Source: Hydrogenibacillus sp.
GTDB lineage: Bacteria > Bacillota > Bacilli > Thermicanales > DSM-22653
NCBI GenBank assembly: GCA_014896255.1
Contig: JADBKT010000011.1
Span: 1 to 64,000 of the forward strand
Length of the DNA stretch: 64,000 bases
Direction of reading: 5' to 3'
In this document: piece by piece, positions 54,111 to 62,727 of the stretch
How the letters are laid out: each line of letters starts with the position of its first letter
How positions within the stretch are numbered: the stretch's first letter is position 1
Position numbers and translations under genes: made by a program
The notes under the pieces: model-generated
The model's database searches: none
What the model saw: the letters and a program-made list of their open reading frames with translations, nothing else
What the model was told of the DNA's origin: nothing

Positions 54111-55127
54111 ATGCGTTTTGCCGATGCTCATGTCGACGTTTTGTATCAGCTCTGGCGCGCCGGGGAAATTGCCGCCCTGGCCGATCGGCAGATGCCCGCG
54201 CCGAGGGCGCTGTTTGAGGAACAGATCGCAAATGATCTGCCCGGCGTCGCGCTCCCGATGCACGTCACGCGCCCGAAGCTTGCGCAAGGGGCGGTGAAGC
54301 TCCTCTTCACGGCGGTATTCGTGCCGCCTGCGGCGCATGACCGATCGACCGCCGCCGCGCTTCAGATGATCGATCTGTTCTACACCGCCATCGCCGGTTG
54401 CGATCTTATGCCCGTGCGTACGGCGGCGGAGTTCGAGCGCGCGGAGCGCGAAGGAAAGACGGCCCTCGTCCTGACGTTGGAAGGGGCGGAGCCGGTCGGT
54501 CGCGACCTTTCGCGGCTTCGAACGTTTGCCCGGCTCGGCGTGCGCCTCGTCGGTCCGACGCACAATCCGGCGAATGCCGTCGCCGACGGCGTCGGGGAAG
54601 CGCGAGGCGGGGGACTTACGGCTTTCGGCGCGGCGTTCATCGATGAACTCGCCCGCCTCGGCCTCGGCCTCGACGTCGCCCACCTCGGGGAGCGGGCTTT
54701 CTGGCAGGCCCTGGAACACTATCCGCATCCGATCGTCGCCACCCACGCCAACGCCAAGGCGGTTTACGACCATCGCCGCAATTTGTCCGACGACCAGATC
54801 CGCGCCCTTGCCCGAAGCGGCGGGCTCATCGGGGTGACGTTCGTGCCGGCGTTTTTGACCGACCGGCATCCGGCGACGATCGATGATTTATTGTTGCACA
54901 TTGAGCACATCCTAAGCCTGGTGGGGGAAGACCATCTCGCCATCGGATCGGATTTCGACGGCATCGAGGAGACGCCGGCGGAACTGCCGCACATCGGCGC
55001 GCTGCCGGTGCTCTTCGACGCGCTCGCCAAGCGGTATCCGGCGCGCGTCGTAGACAAAATCAGTTATGACAACTGGGCCCGCTATCTCCGGCGGTTGCTC
55101 ATCGCTTTCGATCATCGCCCATTTTGA
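54111..55127 (+). CDS. Membrane dipeptidase (peptidase M19)
   Basis: Renal-dipeptidase-like M19 metallopeptidase, which cleaves dipeptides including L-D or D-D forms. Metal ligands: DAHVDVLYQL at residues 4-13 (HxD), Glu in LTLEGAEPVG near 124, His in VATHANAKAVYDHRR near 210 and GSDFDGIEETP near 283. There is no signal peptide. 338 residues from ATG 54111. It occupies the same place between spoVS and korA as in Bacillus relatives. Confidence 0.94.
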   Translation: MRFADAHVDVLYQLWRAGEIAALADRQMPAPRALFEEQIANDLPGVALPMHVTRPKLAQGAVKLLFTAVFVPPAAHDRSTAAALQMIDLFYTAIAGCDLMPVRTAAEFERAEREGKTALVLTLEGAEPVGRDLSRLRTFARLGVRLVGPTHNPANAVADGVGEARGGGLTAFGAAFIDELARLGLGLDVAHLGERAFWQALEHYPHPIVATHANAKAVYDHRRNLSDDQIRALARSGGLIGVTFVPAFLTDRHPATIDDLLLHIEHILSLVGEDHLAIGSDFDGIEETPAELPHIGALPVLFDALAKRYPARVVDKISYDNWARYLRRLLIAFDHRPF

Positions 55128-55146
55128 AGGAAGGGCGCTCTTGAAC

Positions 55147-55168
55147 GCGTTTTTTGAAACGCTTTTTT
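55147..55168 (+). terminator. Terminator after the dipeptidase gene
   Basis: Stem GCGTTT/AAACGC (55147-55152, 55157-55162) followed by six T residues. Confidence 0.75.
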
Positions 55169-55188
55169 GACAGGCGGAAAGATAAGCC

Positions 55189-55217
55189 TTTTCGTTTGCC
55201 GACAAACGTGGTACACT
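55189..55217 (+). promoter_or_regulatory. Possible promoter of korAB with an inverted repeat in the spacer
   Basis: TTTTCG (55189-55194, weak), 17-base spacer, TACACT (55212-55217). The repeat CGTTTG-CCGA-CAAACG (55193-55208) overlaps the -35 and spacer, a place typical for an operator. Confidence 0.45.
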
Positions 55218-55277
55218 AAAGCTGTAAAGGGAAACAATCGGGTATGCCCCGTGCCAACATTAAAGGAGTGACGTCGC

Positions 55278-57038
55278 ATGGTCGACCAGCTATCGTGGAA
55301 AGTCGGCGGCCAGCAAGGGGAAGGCATCGAGAAGCCGGGCGACTTGTTCGCCACGGCCCTCAACCGCCTCGGGTATTATCTGTACGGTTATCGCCATTTT
55401 TCTTCGCGGATCAAGGGGGGGCACACGAACAACAAAATCCGCGTCAGCATCCGCCCGGTGCGCGCGCTGTCGGATGACCTCGACATCCTCGTCGCCTTTG
55501 ACCAGGAGACGATCGATCTGAACGCCCGCGAACTGCGGAAGGGCGGCGTGGTCATCGCCGACGCCAAATGGAACCCGCGCCTGCCGGAAGGCGTCGGCGA
55601 CGTGCGTTTGATTTCCGTGCCGTTTACGTCCATCGCCCAGGAGCTCGGCTCGACGCTGATGAAAAACATGGTCGCCGTCGGGGCGACGGTGGGCCTGATG
55701 GACCTTCCCGTCGAGCCGTTCCAGGAAGTCGTCACCGAACTGTGGGGGCGCAAAGGGGCGACGGTCGTCGAGAAGAACATGCAGGCCATCGCCCGCGGCG
55801 CGGAATTCGTCCGCCGGGAGCTCGGCGGACCGCTGGATGAATTCAGGCTCGCTCCGGCGGACGGCAAGCGGCGGCTCTTTATGATCGGCAATGAAGCGCT
55901 TGCGCTCGGCGCGATCGCCGCCGGCGCGCGGTTCATGGCCGCTTACCCGATCACCCCGGCATCGGAGATCATGGAGTACTTGATCAAAGTGCTGCCGCAA
56001 TTCGGCGGGACGGTCATCCAGACGGAAGACGAGATCGCCGCGGTGACCATGGCCATCGGCGCGAACTACGGCGGTGCCCGCGCCTTTACGGCATCGGCCG
56101 GCCCGGGGCTGTCGCTCATGACGGAGGCCATCGGCCTGGCCGGGATGACCGAGACGCCGGTCGTCATCGTCGATACGCAGCGCGGCGGGCCGAGCACGGG
56201 GCTCCCGACGAAGCAAGAGCAGAGCGACATCAACGCCATGATCTACAGCACGCACGGCGAGATCCCGAAGATCGTCATCGCCCCCTCGACGGTGGAGGAA
56301 TGTTTTTACGACATGGCCGAGGCGTTCAACCTCGCCGAGGAATATCAGGTGCCGGTCATCGTGCTGACCGACCTGGCGCTTTCCCTCGGCAAGCAGACCG
56401 TCGAACCGCTCGATTATGACCGGGTGGAGATTCGCCGCGGCAAGTACCTGGGCGATACGGAGCTTCCGGAACGCGAGCGGCTCGATCTGTTCAAGCGCTA
56501 TGAACTCACCGCAGACGGCGTCTCGCCGCGGCCGATCCCCGGACAAAAATACGGCATCCATCACGTCACCGGCGTCGAGCACAACGAAGTCGGCCGGCCG
56601 AGCGAAGGGGCGGCGAACCGCAAGCAGATGATGGACAAACGCCTGCGGAAGCTCCAAGGTTTCCGCCTGAAAAACCCGATCAACGTCCACGCCCCGCATG
56701 AAGCGCCGGACGTCCTGTTCGTCGGCATCAATTCCTCTGAAGGCGTGATCCGCGAGGCGATCGAGCGCCTCGAGGCGGAAGGCGTCAAGGCGAACCACAT
56801 TCAGATCCGCCAGGTGCACCCGTTCCCGGCGGACGACGTCCGACCGTACGTCGAGCGCGCCGAGCAGGTGATCGTCGTCGAGCAGAACGCCACCGCCCAG
56901 CTCGCGCATCTCCTCATCCTCCACGTGGGATATCGTGAAAAAATCCACAACATCTTAAAATATGACGGCAATCCGTTCCTGCCCAGGGAAATTTTCGAAC
57001 AGGCCAAGGGCTTGCTCAAGACAAAGGAGCTGATCTGA
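55278..57038 (+). CDS. korA: 2-oxoacid:ferredoxin oxidoreductase, alpha subunit (KorA, gamma-alpha fusion)
   Basis: With KorB this enzyme oxidatively decarboxylates a 2-oxoacid (2-oxoglutarate most likely) to the acyl-CoA while reducing ferredoxin; it can run in the reductive direction in autotrophs. Residues 1-185 are the gamma-type domain (WKVGGQQGEGIEKPGDLFA, FSSRIKGGHTNNKIRV); the rest is the alpha domain with AAYPITPASEIMEYL near 219 and a C-terminal region ending in VEQNATAQLAHLL. 586 residues, as in KorA of Bacillus and Mycobacterium. AAAGGAG precedes the ATG. Confidence 0.95.
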   Translation: MVDQLSWKVGGQQGEGIEKPGDLFATALNRLGYYLYGYRHFSSRIKGGHTNNKIRVSIRPVRALSDDLDILVAFDQETIDLNARELRKGGVVIADAKWNPRLPEGVGDVRLISVPFTSIAQELGSTLMKNMVAVGATVGLMDLPVEPFQEVVTELWGRKGATVVEKNMQAIARGAEFVRRELGGPLDEFRLAPADGKRRLFMIGNEALALGAIAAGARFMAAYPITPASEIMEYLIKVLPQFGGTVIQTEDEIAAVTMAIGANYGGARAFTASAGPGLSLMTEAIGLAGMTETPVVIVDTQRGGPSTGLPTKQEQSDINAMIYSTHGEIPKIVIAPSTVEECFYDMAEAFNLAEEYQVPVIVLTDLALSLGKQTVEPLDYDRVEIRRGKYLGDTELPERERLDLFKRYELTADGVSPRPIPGQKYGIHHVTGVEHNEVGRPSEGAANRKQMMDKRLRKLQGFRLKNPINVHAPHEAPDVLFVGINSSEGVIREAIERLEAEGVKANHIQIRQVHPFPADDVRPYVERAEQVIVVEQNATAQLAHLLILHVGYREKIHNILKYDGNPFLPREIFEQAKGLLKTKELI

Positions 57039-57039
57039 C

Positions 57040-57918
57040 ATGACGGAGCTTAAGGTCACGTTCAAAGAGTTCCGCAACGACGTGGCCCCGAACTGGTGCC
57101 CGGGCTGCGGCGACTTTGCGGTGCTCGCGGCGATGCAGCGGGCGTTTGCGAATTTGGGTCTTACGCCCGAGCAGGTCGCCGTCGTCTCCGGCATCGGCTG
57201 CTCCGGGCGTATCTCGGGCTATATCCATACGTACGGTTTCCACGGTACGCACGGCCGCGCTCTGGCGCTGGCCCAGGGCCTTAAGATCGCCAACCGCGAT
57301 CTCGTCGTCGTCGCCTCCGGCGGCGACGGCGACGGCTACGCCATCGGCATGAACCACACCATCCACGCCATCCGCCGCAACATCGACCTTACCTACATCG
57401 TCATGGACAACCAGATTTACGGTCTCACCAAAGGGCAGACGTCGCCGCGCAGCCAGATGGGCTTTCAGACGAAGAGCACGCCGAAAGGCTCCATCGAATC
57501 GCCGCTCGCCCCGCTGCAGATGGCCCTCGCCGCCGGCGCGACGTTCGTCGCTCAAGGCTTCTCGAGCGACGTGAACCAGCTGGTCGCCATCATCGAGGCG
57601 GGCATCCGGCATCCGGGCTTTGCCATGATCAACGTGTTCTCGCCGTGCGTGACGTTCAACAAGATCAACACGTACGACTGGTTCCGGGAACACGTCGTCC
57701 CCGTGGAGACGATCGAGGGCTACGACCCGCACGACCGGAACAAGGCCATGCAGGCGCTCATGGAGACGGACGGCATGCTCACCGGCATCATCTATCAGGA
57801 TCCCGACTCGGTGAGTTATGAAGACCGCATCCCGGGCTTTCAAAAGACGCCGCTCGTCAAGCAGCCGCTCAAGCTCGAGCGGGCGGAATTTGAGGCACTC
57901 GTGGCGGAATTCATGTGA
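57040..57918 (+). CDS. korB: 2-oxoacid:ferredoxin oxidoreductase, beta subunit (KorB)
   Basis: This is the TPP- and [4Fe-4S]-binding subunit. Cluster Cys residues are in NWCPGCGDFAVL near 17-28, GIGCSGRISGYI near 50-61 and FSPCVTFNK near 202. The TPP/Mg motif GDGDGYAIGMNH is near 92-103. 292 residues. ATG 57040 lies 1 base after the korA stop and AAAGGAG sits within the korA end, so the subunits are co-expressed. Confidence 0.96.
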   Translation: MTELKVTFKEFRNDVAPNWCPGCGDFAVLAAMQRAFANLGLTPEQVAVVSGIGCSGRISGYIHTYGFHGTHGRALALAQGLKIANRDLVVVASGGDGDGYAIGMNHTIHAIRRNIDLTYIVMDNQIYGLTKGQTSPRSQMGFQTKSTPKGSIESPLAPLQMALAAGATFVAQGFSSDVNQLVAIIEAGIRHPGFAMINVFSPCVTFNKINTYDWFREHVVPVETIEGYDPHDRNKAMQALMETDGMLTGIIYQDPDSVSYEDRIPGFQKTPLVKQPLKLERAEFEALVAEFM

Positions 57919-57947
57919 ACAAGCGTCCGACGCACAAGCGGCAACCG

Positions 57948-57986
57948 GCCGCAGCCGTCAGCAAGCCGACGGTTGCGGCTTTTTTT
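57948..57986 (+). terminator. Terminator after korB
   Basis: Stem GCCGCAGCCGTC/GACGGTTGCGGC (57948-57959, 57968-57979), one G-T pair, followed by seven T residues. Confidence 0.95.
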
Positions 57987-58030
57987 GTAAGGATGAGGCC
58001 GATCAGCGCGATCTTCCCTTGCGTTAGAGC

Positions 58031-58059
58031 TTGGCATCGGCTTTCCAGAAGTGTACAAT
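58031..58059 (+). promoter_or_regulatory. Predicted sigma-A promoter of the Lon-like gene
   Basis: TTGGCA (58031-58036), 17-base spacer, TACAAT (58054-58059). Confidence 0.75.
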
Positions 58060-58113
58060 CGAACCATCGAAAGCCGATCGAAGCGTGATGACGGAGGCGG
58101 CGGGAGGGTGAAG

Positions 58114-60579
58114 ATGGCGCGGCGGATCACGGTACAAGAGGCCCGGGCGCGAGCCGATGCGGCGACCTTCGGGTATTCGGGGAGCGACGCCTTCGAGCCG
58201 CTGGACGGCATTCTGGGGCAGGCGCGGGCGGTGGAAGCGCTCGCCTTCGGCCTCGACATCGCGGCGGAAGGGTTTCACGTCTTCGTCGTCGGCGCCCCGG
58301 GGACCGGGCGTACGACGGCGGTGCAGTCGTTTTTGGAACGATTGGCGAAGGATCGCCCGACGCCGCCGGATGTGTGTTATGTCCACAACTTTCGGGATCC
58401 GTCGGCGCCGAAGGCGCTCTTGTTGCCCGCCGGACGCGGCCGCGACTTGAAGGCGCACATGCTGGAGATCGTCGAGACGATCCAGCGGGAGCTTCCGCGC
58501 GCCTTCGAACACGAGTCGTACCAAGCGGCGCGGCAGAGCGTCGTCAACCGTATCGAGGCCGAACGGCGCAAGCTCATTCAAGCGATGACCCAAGAGGCGG
58601 AGGCGCAAGGCTTTTTCGTGGAGATGATTCCGCAAGGCGTCTTTTTGATCCCCATGCGGGACGGACAGCCGCTCAAGGACGAGGCGTTTGCCAGGCTTCC
58701 GGAAGCCGAGCAGCGGGCGATCATCGAACGGCGGGATGCGGTGGAAGCGCACGTCGGGCAGGCGATGCGGGAGCTTCGGATGCTTGAGCGGAGAGCGCAA
58801 GAAGCGCTCCGGGAACTCGACCGCACCCATGCCGAGCGCGTTCTCGACTTGTGGATGGCACCGATGTTCGAAGCGTTTGCGGACTTTCCGGACGTGCTCA
58901 TGTATGTTCGCGAAGCCCGGGAAGACATGCTCGATCAATTGCCGCTTTTTCTCGGCGGATCCGCCAAAGGCGCGGGCCATAAGGCACCGCAGGCCGCCGG
59001 CGGGGTGCGCGACGATCCCCTGCGCCGCTATGCGGTAAACGTCCTCATCGACCGGAGCGGTGAACAAGGGGCGCCGGTCGTCGTCGAACGTCATCCGACG
59101 TTTCCGAATTTGATCGGGCGCATCGAGCGCGAGGCGGTGTTCGGCGCGCTCGTCACGGATTTTACGTTGCTCCGCGCCGGGTCGTTGCTTCGGGCCAACG
59201 GCGGGTACTTGATCCTGCCCGTACCGGAGCTCCTCCGCGCGCCGTTCGCTTGGGACGGCCTGAAGCGCGCGCTTCGAGCGATGCGCGTGGTGATCGAAGA
59301 CATGGGCGAACATTACGGCGCGCTGACGGCGAAGGCGCTCCGTCCGGAGCCGATCCCGCTCGATCTGAAAGTCGTCTTGATCGGCGATCCGTTGCATTAC
59401 TACTTGCTGTACCACAATGACCCGGACGTCCGCGAATTGTTCAAAGTGAAGGCGGAGTTCGCCACGACGATGCCGCGCACGCCGGAGAGCGAGCGGCAGT
59501 ACGCCTCCTTTTTCCGCACGTTGGCGGAAAAAGAGCGGCTGCGCCACCTCGACGCCTCGGCCATGGCCAAGCTCGTGGAACACGGCGCGCGCCTGGCCGA
59601 CGATCAGACGAAGCTGGCCACGCGCTTTGCGGAGATCGCCGACGTCGTCCGCGAAGCGGATCATTACGCCCGCCGCGAAGGCGCGGACTATATCGGCGCG
59701 GCGCACATCCGCCGGGCGCTTGAGGCCCGTCACGCCCGCGCGAGTCTCATCAAAGAGCGGATCCTTGAGCTGTACACGCGCGACGTGCTTCAGGTCGACG
59801 TCGTGGGACAGGCCGTCGGGCAGGTGAACGGGCTGGCCGTCGTCATGCAAGGAGAACTCGCCTTTGGGCTCCCGAAGCGCATCACGGCGACGGTGTCCGC
59901 CGGGCGCGAGGGGATCATCGACATCGAACGGGAAGCGCGCCTCGGCGGGCGCATCCACACGAAGGGCGTGCTCATCCTCGGCGGATACTTGCGGGCGCAG
60001 TACGCCCGGGAAGCGCCGTTCCCGCTGGCGGCGCACCTCGTTTTTGAGCAGAGCTACGAAGGCGTCGACGGCGACAGCGCCTCCAGCGCCGAACTGTACG
60101 CGCTGCTTTCGGCGCTGGCGGACGTGCCGCTGCGGCAGGATCTCGCCGTCACCGGGGCGGTCAACCAAAAAGGCGAGGTGCAGGCCGTCGGCGGGGTGAA
60201 CGAGAAGATCGAAGGCTTTTTCGACGTCTGCCGGCAAAAGGGGCTCACGGGCACGCAGGGCGTGCTCATCCCGGCGGCGAACGCCCGTAATTTGATGCTC
60301 CGGGAAGACGTCGTCGAGGCCATCGCCGAAGGACGTTTCCATGTCTATCTCGTCTCGACGATCGACGAAGGGATCGAGCTTTTGACCGGGCTTTCGCCCG
60401 GGGCACGCGGGGAGGACGGCGGGTTCCCGCCGGATTCGGTGCACGGCCGCGTCGCGGAGAAACTCCGCGCCTTCCAGGCGCAGCTCCGGGGGACGGGCGT
60501 TCCGCCGGCCGTACGGGCGCCGGAGGGGGCGTCGGAGGCGGAAGGGCCGCGGCCGCCGCATCCCGAACCGCGGCCGTAG
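58114..60579 (+). CDS. Lon-like protease with AAA_32 domain
   Basis: An 821-residue protein of the AAA_32/Lon-protease type (relatives of E. coli YcbZ/LonH). The N-terminal ATPase core has GAPGTGRTTAV at residues 60-70; Arg66 replaces the usual Walker A Lys. A long helical region (about 100-270) follows, then the AAA_32 part. The C-terminal protease has Ser655 (in VDGDSASSAE) and Lys698 (in GGVNEKIEGF), 43 residues apart exactly as in Lon, so the catalytic dyad is intact. A Pro/Arg-rich tail ends the protein. ATG 58114 follows GGGAGGG. Substrates unknown; it could handle damaged proteins. Confidence 0.92.
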   Translation: MARRITVQEARARADAATFGYSGSDAFEPLDGILGQARAVEALAFGLDIAAEGFHVFVVGAPGTGRTTAVQSFLERLAKDRPTPPDVCYVHNFRDPSAPKALLLPAGRGRDLKAHMLEIVETIQRELPRAFEHESYQAARQSVVNRIEAERRKLIQAMTQEAEAQGFFVEMIPQGVFLIPMRDGQPLKDEAFARLPEAEQRAIIERRDAVEAHVGQAMRELRMLERRAQEALRELDRTHAERVLDLWMAPMFEAFADFPDVLMYVREAREDMLDQLPLFLGGSAKGAGHKAPQAAGGVRDDPLRRYAVNVLIDRSGEQGAPVVVERHPTFPNLIGRIEREAVFGALVTDFTLLRAGSLLRANGGYLILPVPELLRAPFAWDGLKRALRAMRVVIEDMGEHYGALTAKALRPEPIPLDLKVVLIGDPLHYYLLYHNDPDVRELFKVKAEFATTMPRTPESERQYASFFRTLAEKERLRHLDASAMAKLVEHGARLADDQTKLATRFAEIADVVREADHYARREGADYIGAAHIRRALEARHARASLIKERILELYTRDVLQVDVVGQAVGQVNGLAVVMQGELAFGLPKRITATVSAGREGIIDIEREARLGGRIHTKGVLILGGYLRAQYAREAPFPLAAHLVFEQSYEGVDGDSASSAELYALLSALADVPLRQDLAVTGAVNQKGEVQAVGGVNEKIEGFFDVCRQKGLTGTQGVLIPAANARNLMLREDVVEAIAEGRFHVYLVSTIDEGIELLTGLSPGARGEDGGFPPDSVHGRVAEKLRAFQAQLRGTGVPPAVRAPEGASEAEGPRPPHPEPRP

Positions 60580-60673
60580 CGCCCCCGCGTTCATCAAGCG
60601 ATCTTGGCGCCGCTCCGGCGCATCGTCGAAAAGGATGATAAAATAAACGGCAAAAGTGAGTAAGCGGTGGTGT

Positions 60674-61366
60674 ATGCGCTTGTATGCGCTTTACCTCGTT
60701 GAAGACGATGCCCAGCTCGCCGCGCTGATGGCGGAGGCGCTCGCGCGCTACGGCTTTCGTGTGCATCAGGCGGCAGGCGATGATTTTTGGCGGCTCGCGG
60801 AAGCGGTGGATGAGGTAAAGCCCCATCTGATTCTCCTGGACATCAACCTGCCGGCGTACGACGGTTTTTACTGGGCGCGGCGCATTCGCGCGGTGACCAA
60901 AGCGCCGATGCTGTTCATCTCCGCCCGCGGGGAGCCGATCGATCAGGTGCGCGCGCTGGAAAACGGCGGAGATGATTACATCGTGAAGCCGTTTCACATG
61001 GACGTGCTCGTGGCCAAGGTGTACGCCTTACTCCGCCGGGCGTACGGGGAGCTGGCCGACGCGCGGGACAGGTTGCCGACGTACGCGGGGCTCGTCGCCG
61101 ATATGACGGAGCAGGCGCTCGTCTACGGCGAGCGGCGCGTCTTTTTGTCGCCGACGGAGATGCGGTTGATGAGGAAGCTGATCGAAGCAAAGGGAAAGCC
61201 GGTCAGCCGGGAAGAGCTGCTCATCGCCGCTTGGGACGAGGCGTCGTTCGTCGACGACAATACGCTTACGGTGAACATCACGCGGCTCCGGCAGAAGCTC
61301 AAGGCGCTCGGGCTCGAAGAAGCGATCGTCACCGTGCGCGGTGTCGGCTATCGGCTGGAGGTTTGA
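60674..61366 (+). CDS. OmpR-family response regulator (BceR-like)
   Basis: The receiver domain has EDD near residue 10, phospho-acceptor Asp in LILLDINLP near 50-58, and Lys in YIVKPFHMDVL near 100. The C-terminal winged helix (about 135-228) has LSPTEMRLMRKLIEAKGKPVSREELL and the terminal VRGVGYRL. Closest by pattern to BceR/GraR regulators of cell-envelope stress. ATG 60674 is preferred over GTG 60656 because AAGCGGTGG fits as ribosome-binding site. An extended -10 (TGATAAAAT, 60636-60644) lies upstream. The partner kinase follows. Confidence 0.92.
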   Translation: MRLYALYLVEDDAQLAALMAEALARYGFRVHQAAGDDFWRLAEAVDEVKPHLILLDINLPAYDGFYWARRIRAVTKAPMLFISARGEPIDQVRALENGGDDYIVKPFHMDVLVAKVYALLRRAYGELADARDRLPTYAGLVADMTEQALVYGERRVFLSPTEMRLMRKLIEAKGKPVSREELLIAAWDEASFVDDNTLTVNITRLRQKLKALGLEEAIVTVRGVGYRLEV

Positions 61367-61370
61367 CGCG

Positions 61371-62552
61371 ATGCGAACGTTTGTTGAGCTTCTCGGCGAT
61401 CTAAGGCGGTATGCCGTCGACCGTTGGCGCTTCTTCGTGCCGGCGTTTTTCGGGTTTTTAAGCGCCGTTTTGGTGTTCGTTCTGGCCGGTCTCCTCGACG
61501 GGCACCCCTATCTTCTCCGGGATGCGTTGTACGCCTTTTTTCTGGCGGTGCTTTTTTGGACGATCGGCCTCATCTGGGACGCTTATCCGCGAAATGCCTT
61601 CTTGCGCCTGCTGAAAGCGCACATGACGGAGGACGTGGCGGAAGCCGAACGGATCGATCGACCGCCGCCGGAGTCGGCACCGACGCGCGATCTGGAAACG
61701 TTCCTGGCGGTGCTTCGGGCGTACGATGCCGCCTGGCGCAAAAAGCACGCCGAGACGGCGGACAAGGTGTTGTTCTACACCGCCTTCGGGACGCGTTTCG
61801 TCCACCAGATGAAGACGCCGATCTCCGCGCTGACTTTGCTCATCGAGGCCGCGAACCGTGCGGCCGCAGACGGGCGGCTCGAGGCGATGTGGCCGGAGAT
61901 GCGGCGGTCGTTTGAAGCGGAGGTGGGCCGGATGGAAGGGCTTACGCAGCAGATGCTCAACACCGTGCGCCTGGAGGACATCGCCCGGGATCTTGCGCTC
62001 GAGCGCTTTTCGCTCGTCGATGCGGTACGCGATGTGGTGAATGCCTATAAGCACGAATGGGTGATCCGACGGATTTACCCGAGTTTTGACGTGGCGGGTC
62101 GCTCGGAGGACTACCTCGTCCACACCGATCGCAAGTGGCTACGGCTCATCGTCGAGCAGATCGTGAAGAATGCGCTGCAGTACGGGCGCAAGGGAATGCT
62201 GGATGAACACGGGCCACATGATGAAGCGCCGGATAGCGCTTCGGCGACGTTTATCGTCCGATTTCGGCGGGACCGGGCGGCGGATCTCCTCGTCGTCGCG
62301 TTCGTCGACGAGGGCTACGGGATGCCGAAGGAAGACGTCTCCCGGGCGTTTGAGCCGTTTTTCACCGGGACGATGGGCCGGCGCGTGGCGACGGCGACGG
62401 GCATCGGCTTGTACCTCGCCCGGGAAGCGGCGAAGCGGATCGGCGCGCACCTTAGGCTCATGTCCGAGCCCGGCGCGGGAACGACGGTCGAACTCATCTT
62501 CCCGCGCGCGGCGTATTTTGAGCCGCATGATCGGAATCGAGCGACTGGATAG
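61371..62552 (+). CDS. Sensor histidine kinase (BceS-like, intramembrane-sensing)
   Basis: Two membrane helices (about residues 22-42 and 48-68) with almost no extracytoplasmic loop, then a dimerisation region with the H-box FVHQMKTPISALTLLIE near 144-160, and a HATPase domain with the N-box near 265 and GIGLYLAREAAKRIGAHL near 344. The short-loop topology is that of BceS/LiaS-type kinases, which sense through a partner transporter or membrane protein. No BceAB-type ABC transporter is adjacent. ATG 61371 follows GGAGGT; 393 residues. It overlaps nothing upstream but its 3' end overlaps a possible small gene. Confidence 0.92.
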   Translation: MRTFVELLGDLRRYAVDRWRFFVPAFFGFLSAVLVFVLAGLLDGHPYLLRDALYAFFLAVLFWTIGLIWDAYPRNAFLRLLKAHMTEDVAEAERIDRPPPESAPTRDLETFLAVLRAYDAAWRKKHAETADKVLFYTAFGTRFVHQMKTPISALTLLIEAANRAAADGRLEAMWPEMRRSFEAEVGRMEGLTQQMLNTVRLEDIARDLALERFSLVDAVRDVVNAYKHEWVIRRIYPSFDVAGRSEDYLVHTDRKWLRLIVEQIVKNALQYGRKGMLDEHGPHDEAPDSASATFIVRFRRDRAADLLVVAFVDEGYGMPKEDVSRAFEPFFTGTMGRRVATATGIGLYLAREAAKRIGAHLRLMSEPGAGTTVELIFPRAAYFEPHDRNRATG

Positions 62553-62697
62553 ATCGGCCGGGGCGGTGTCCGTCCATCTGGGCCGCAAGGTCGTCGGTTC
62601 CAAAGCGATGCGTCGGCTCTCGATCGTTGCCGGTCTCGTCTTAATCGGGTTTGCGCTTTGGTTTGGCGTTCAAGCGCTGCGCCTGTTGTTCGGTTGA
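62527..62697 (+). CDS. Possible small membrane protein
   Basis: A 56-codon open frame overlaps the kinase 3' end by 26 bases. Residues 31-52 (LSIVAGLVLIGFALWFGVQA) form one membrane helix after a basic stretch. No convincing ribosome-binding site is visible; translation coupling to the kinase or a later GTG (near 62566) are possible. It might serve as an accessory membrane partner of the kinase, but there is no homology I recognise. Confidence 0.4.
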   Translation: MIGIERLDRSAGAVSVHLGRKVVGSKAMRRLSIVAGLVLIGFALWFGVQALRLLFG

Positions 62698-62727
62698 AGA
62701 GATACTATACTCCAGAAGGTGACGAAC

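Noticed and set aside
58024-60597. Minus-strand open frame of 857 codons opposite the Lon-like gene
   Set aside because: Same GC-driven antisense shadow; the sense frame has intact Lon motifs, a promoter and a ribosome-binding site.
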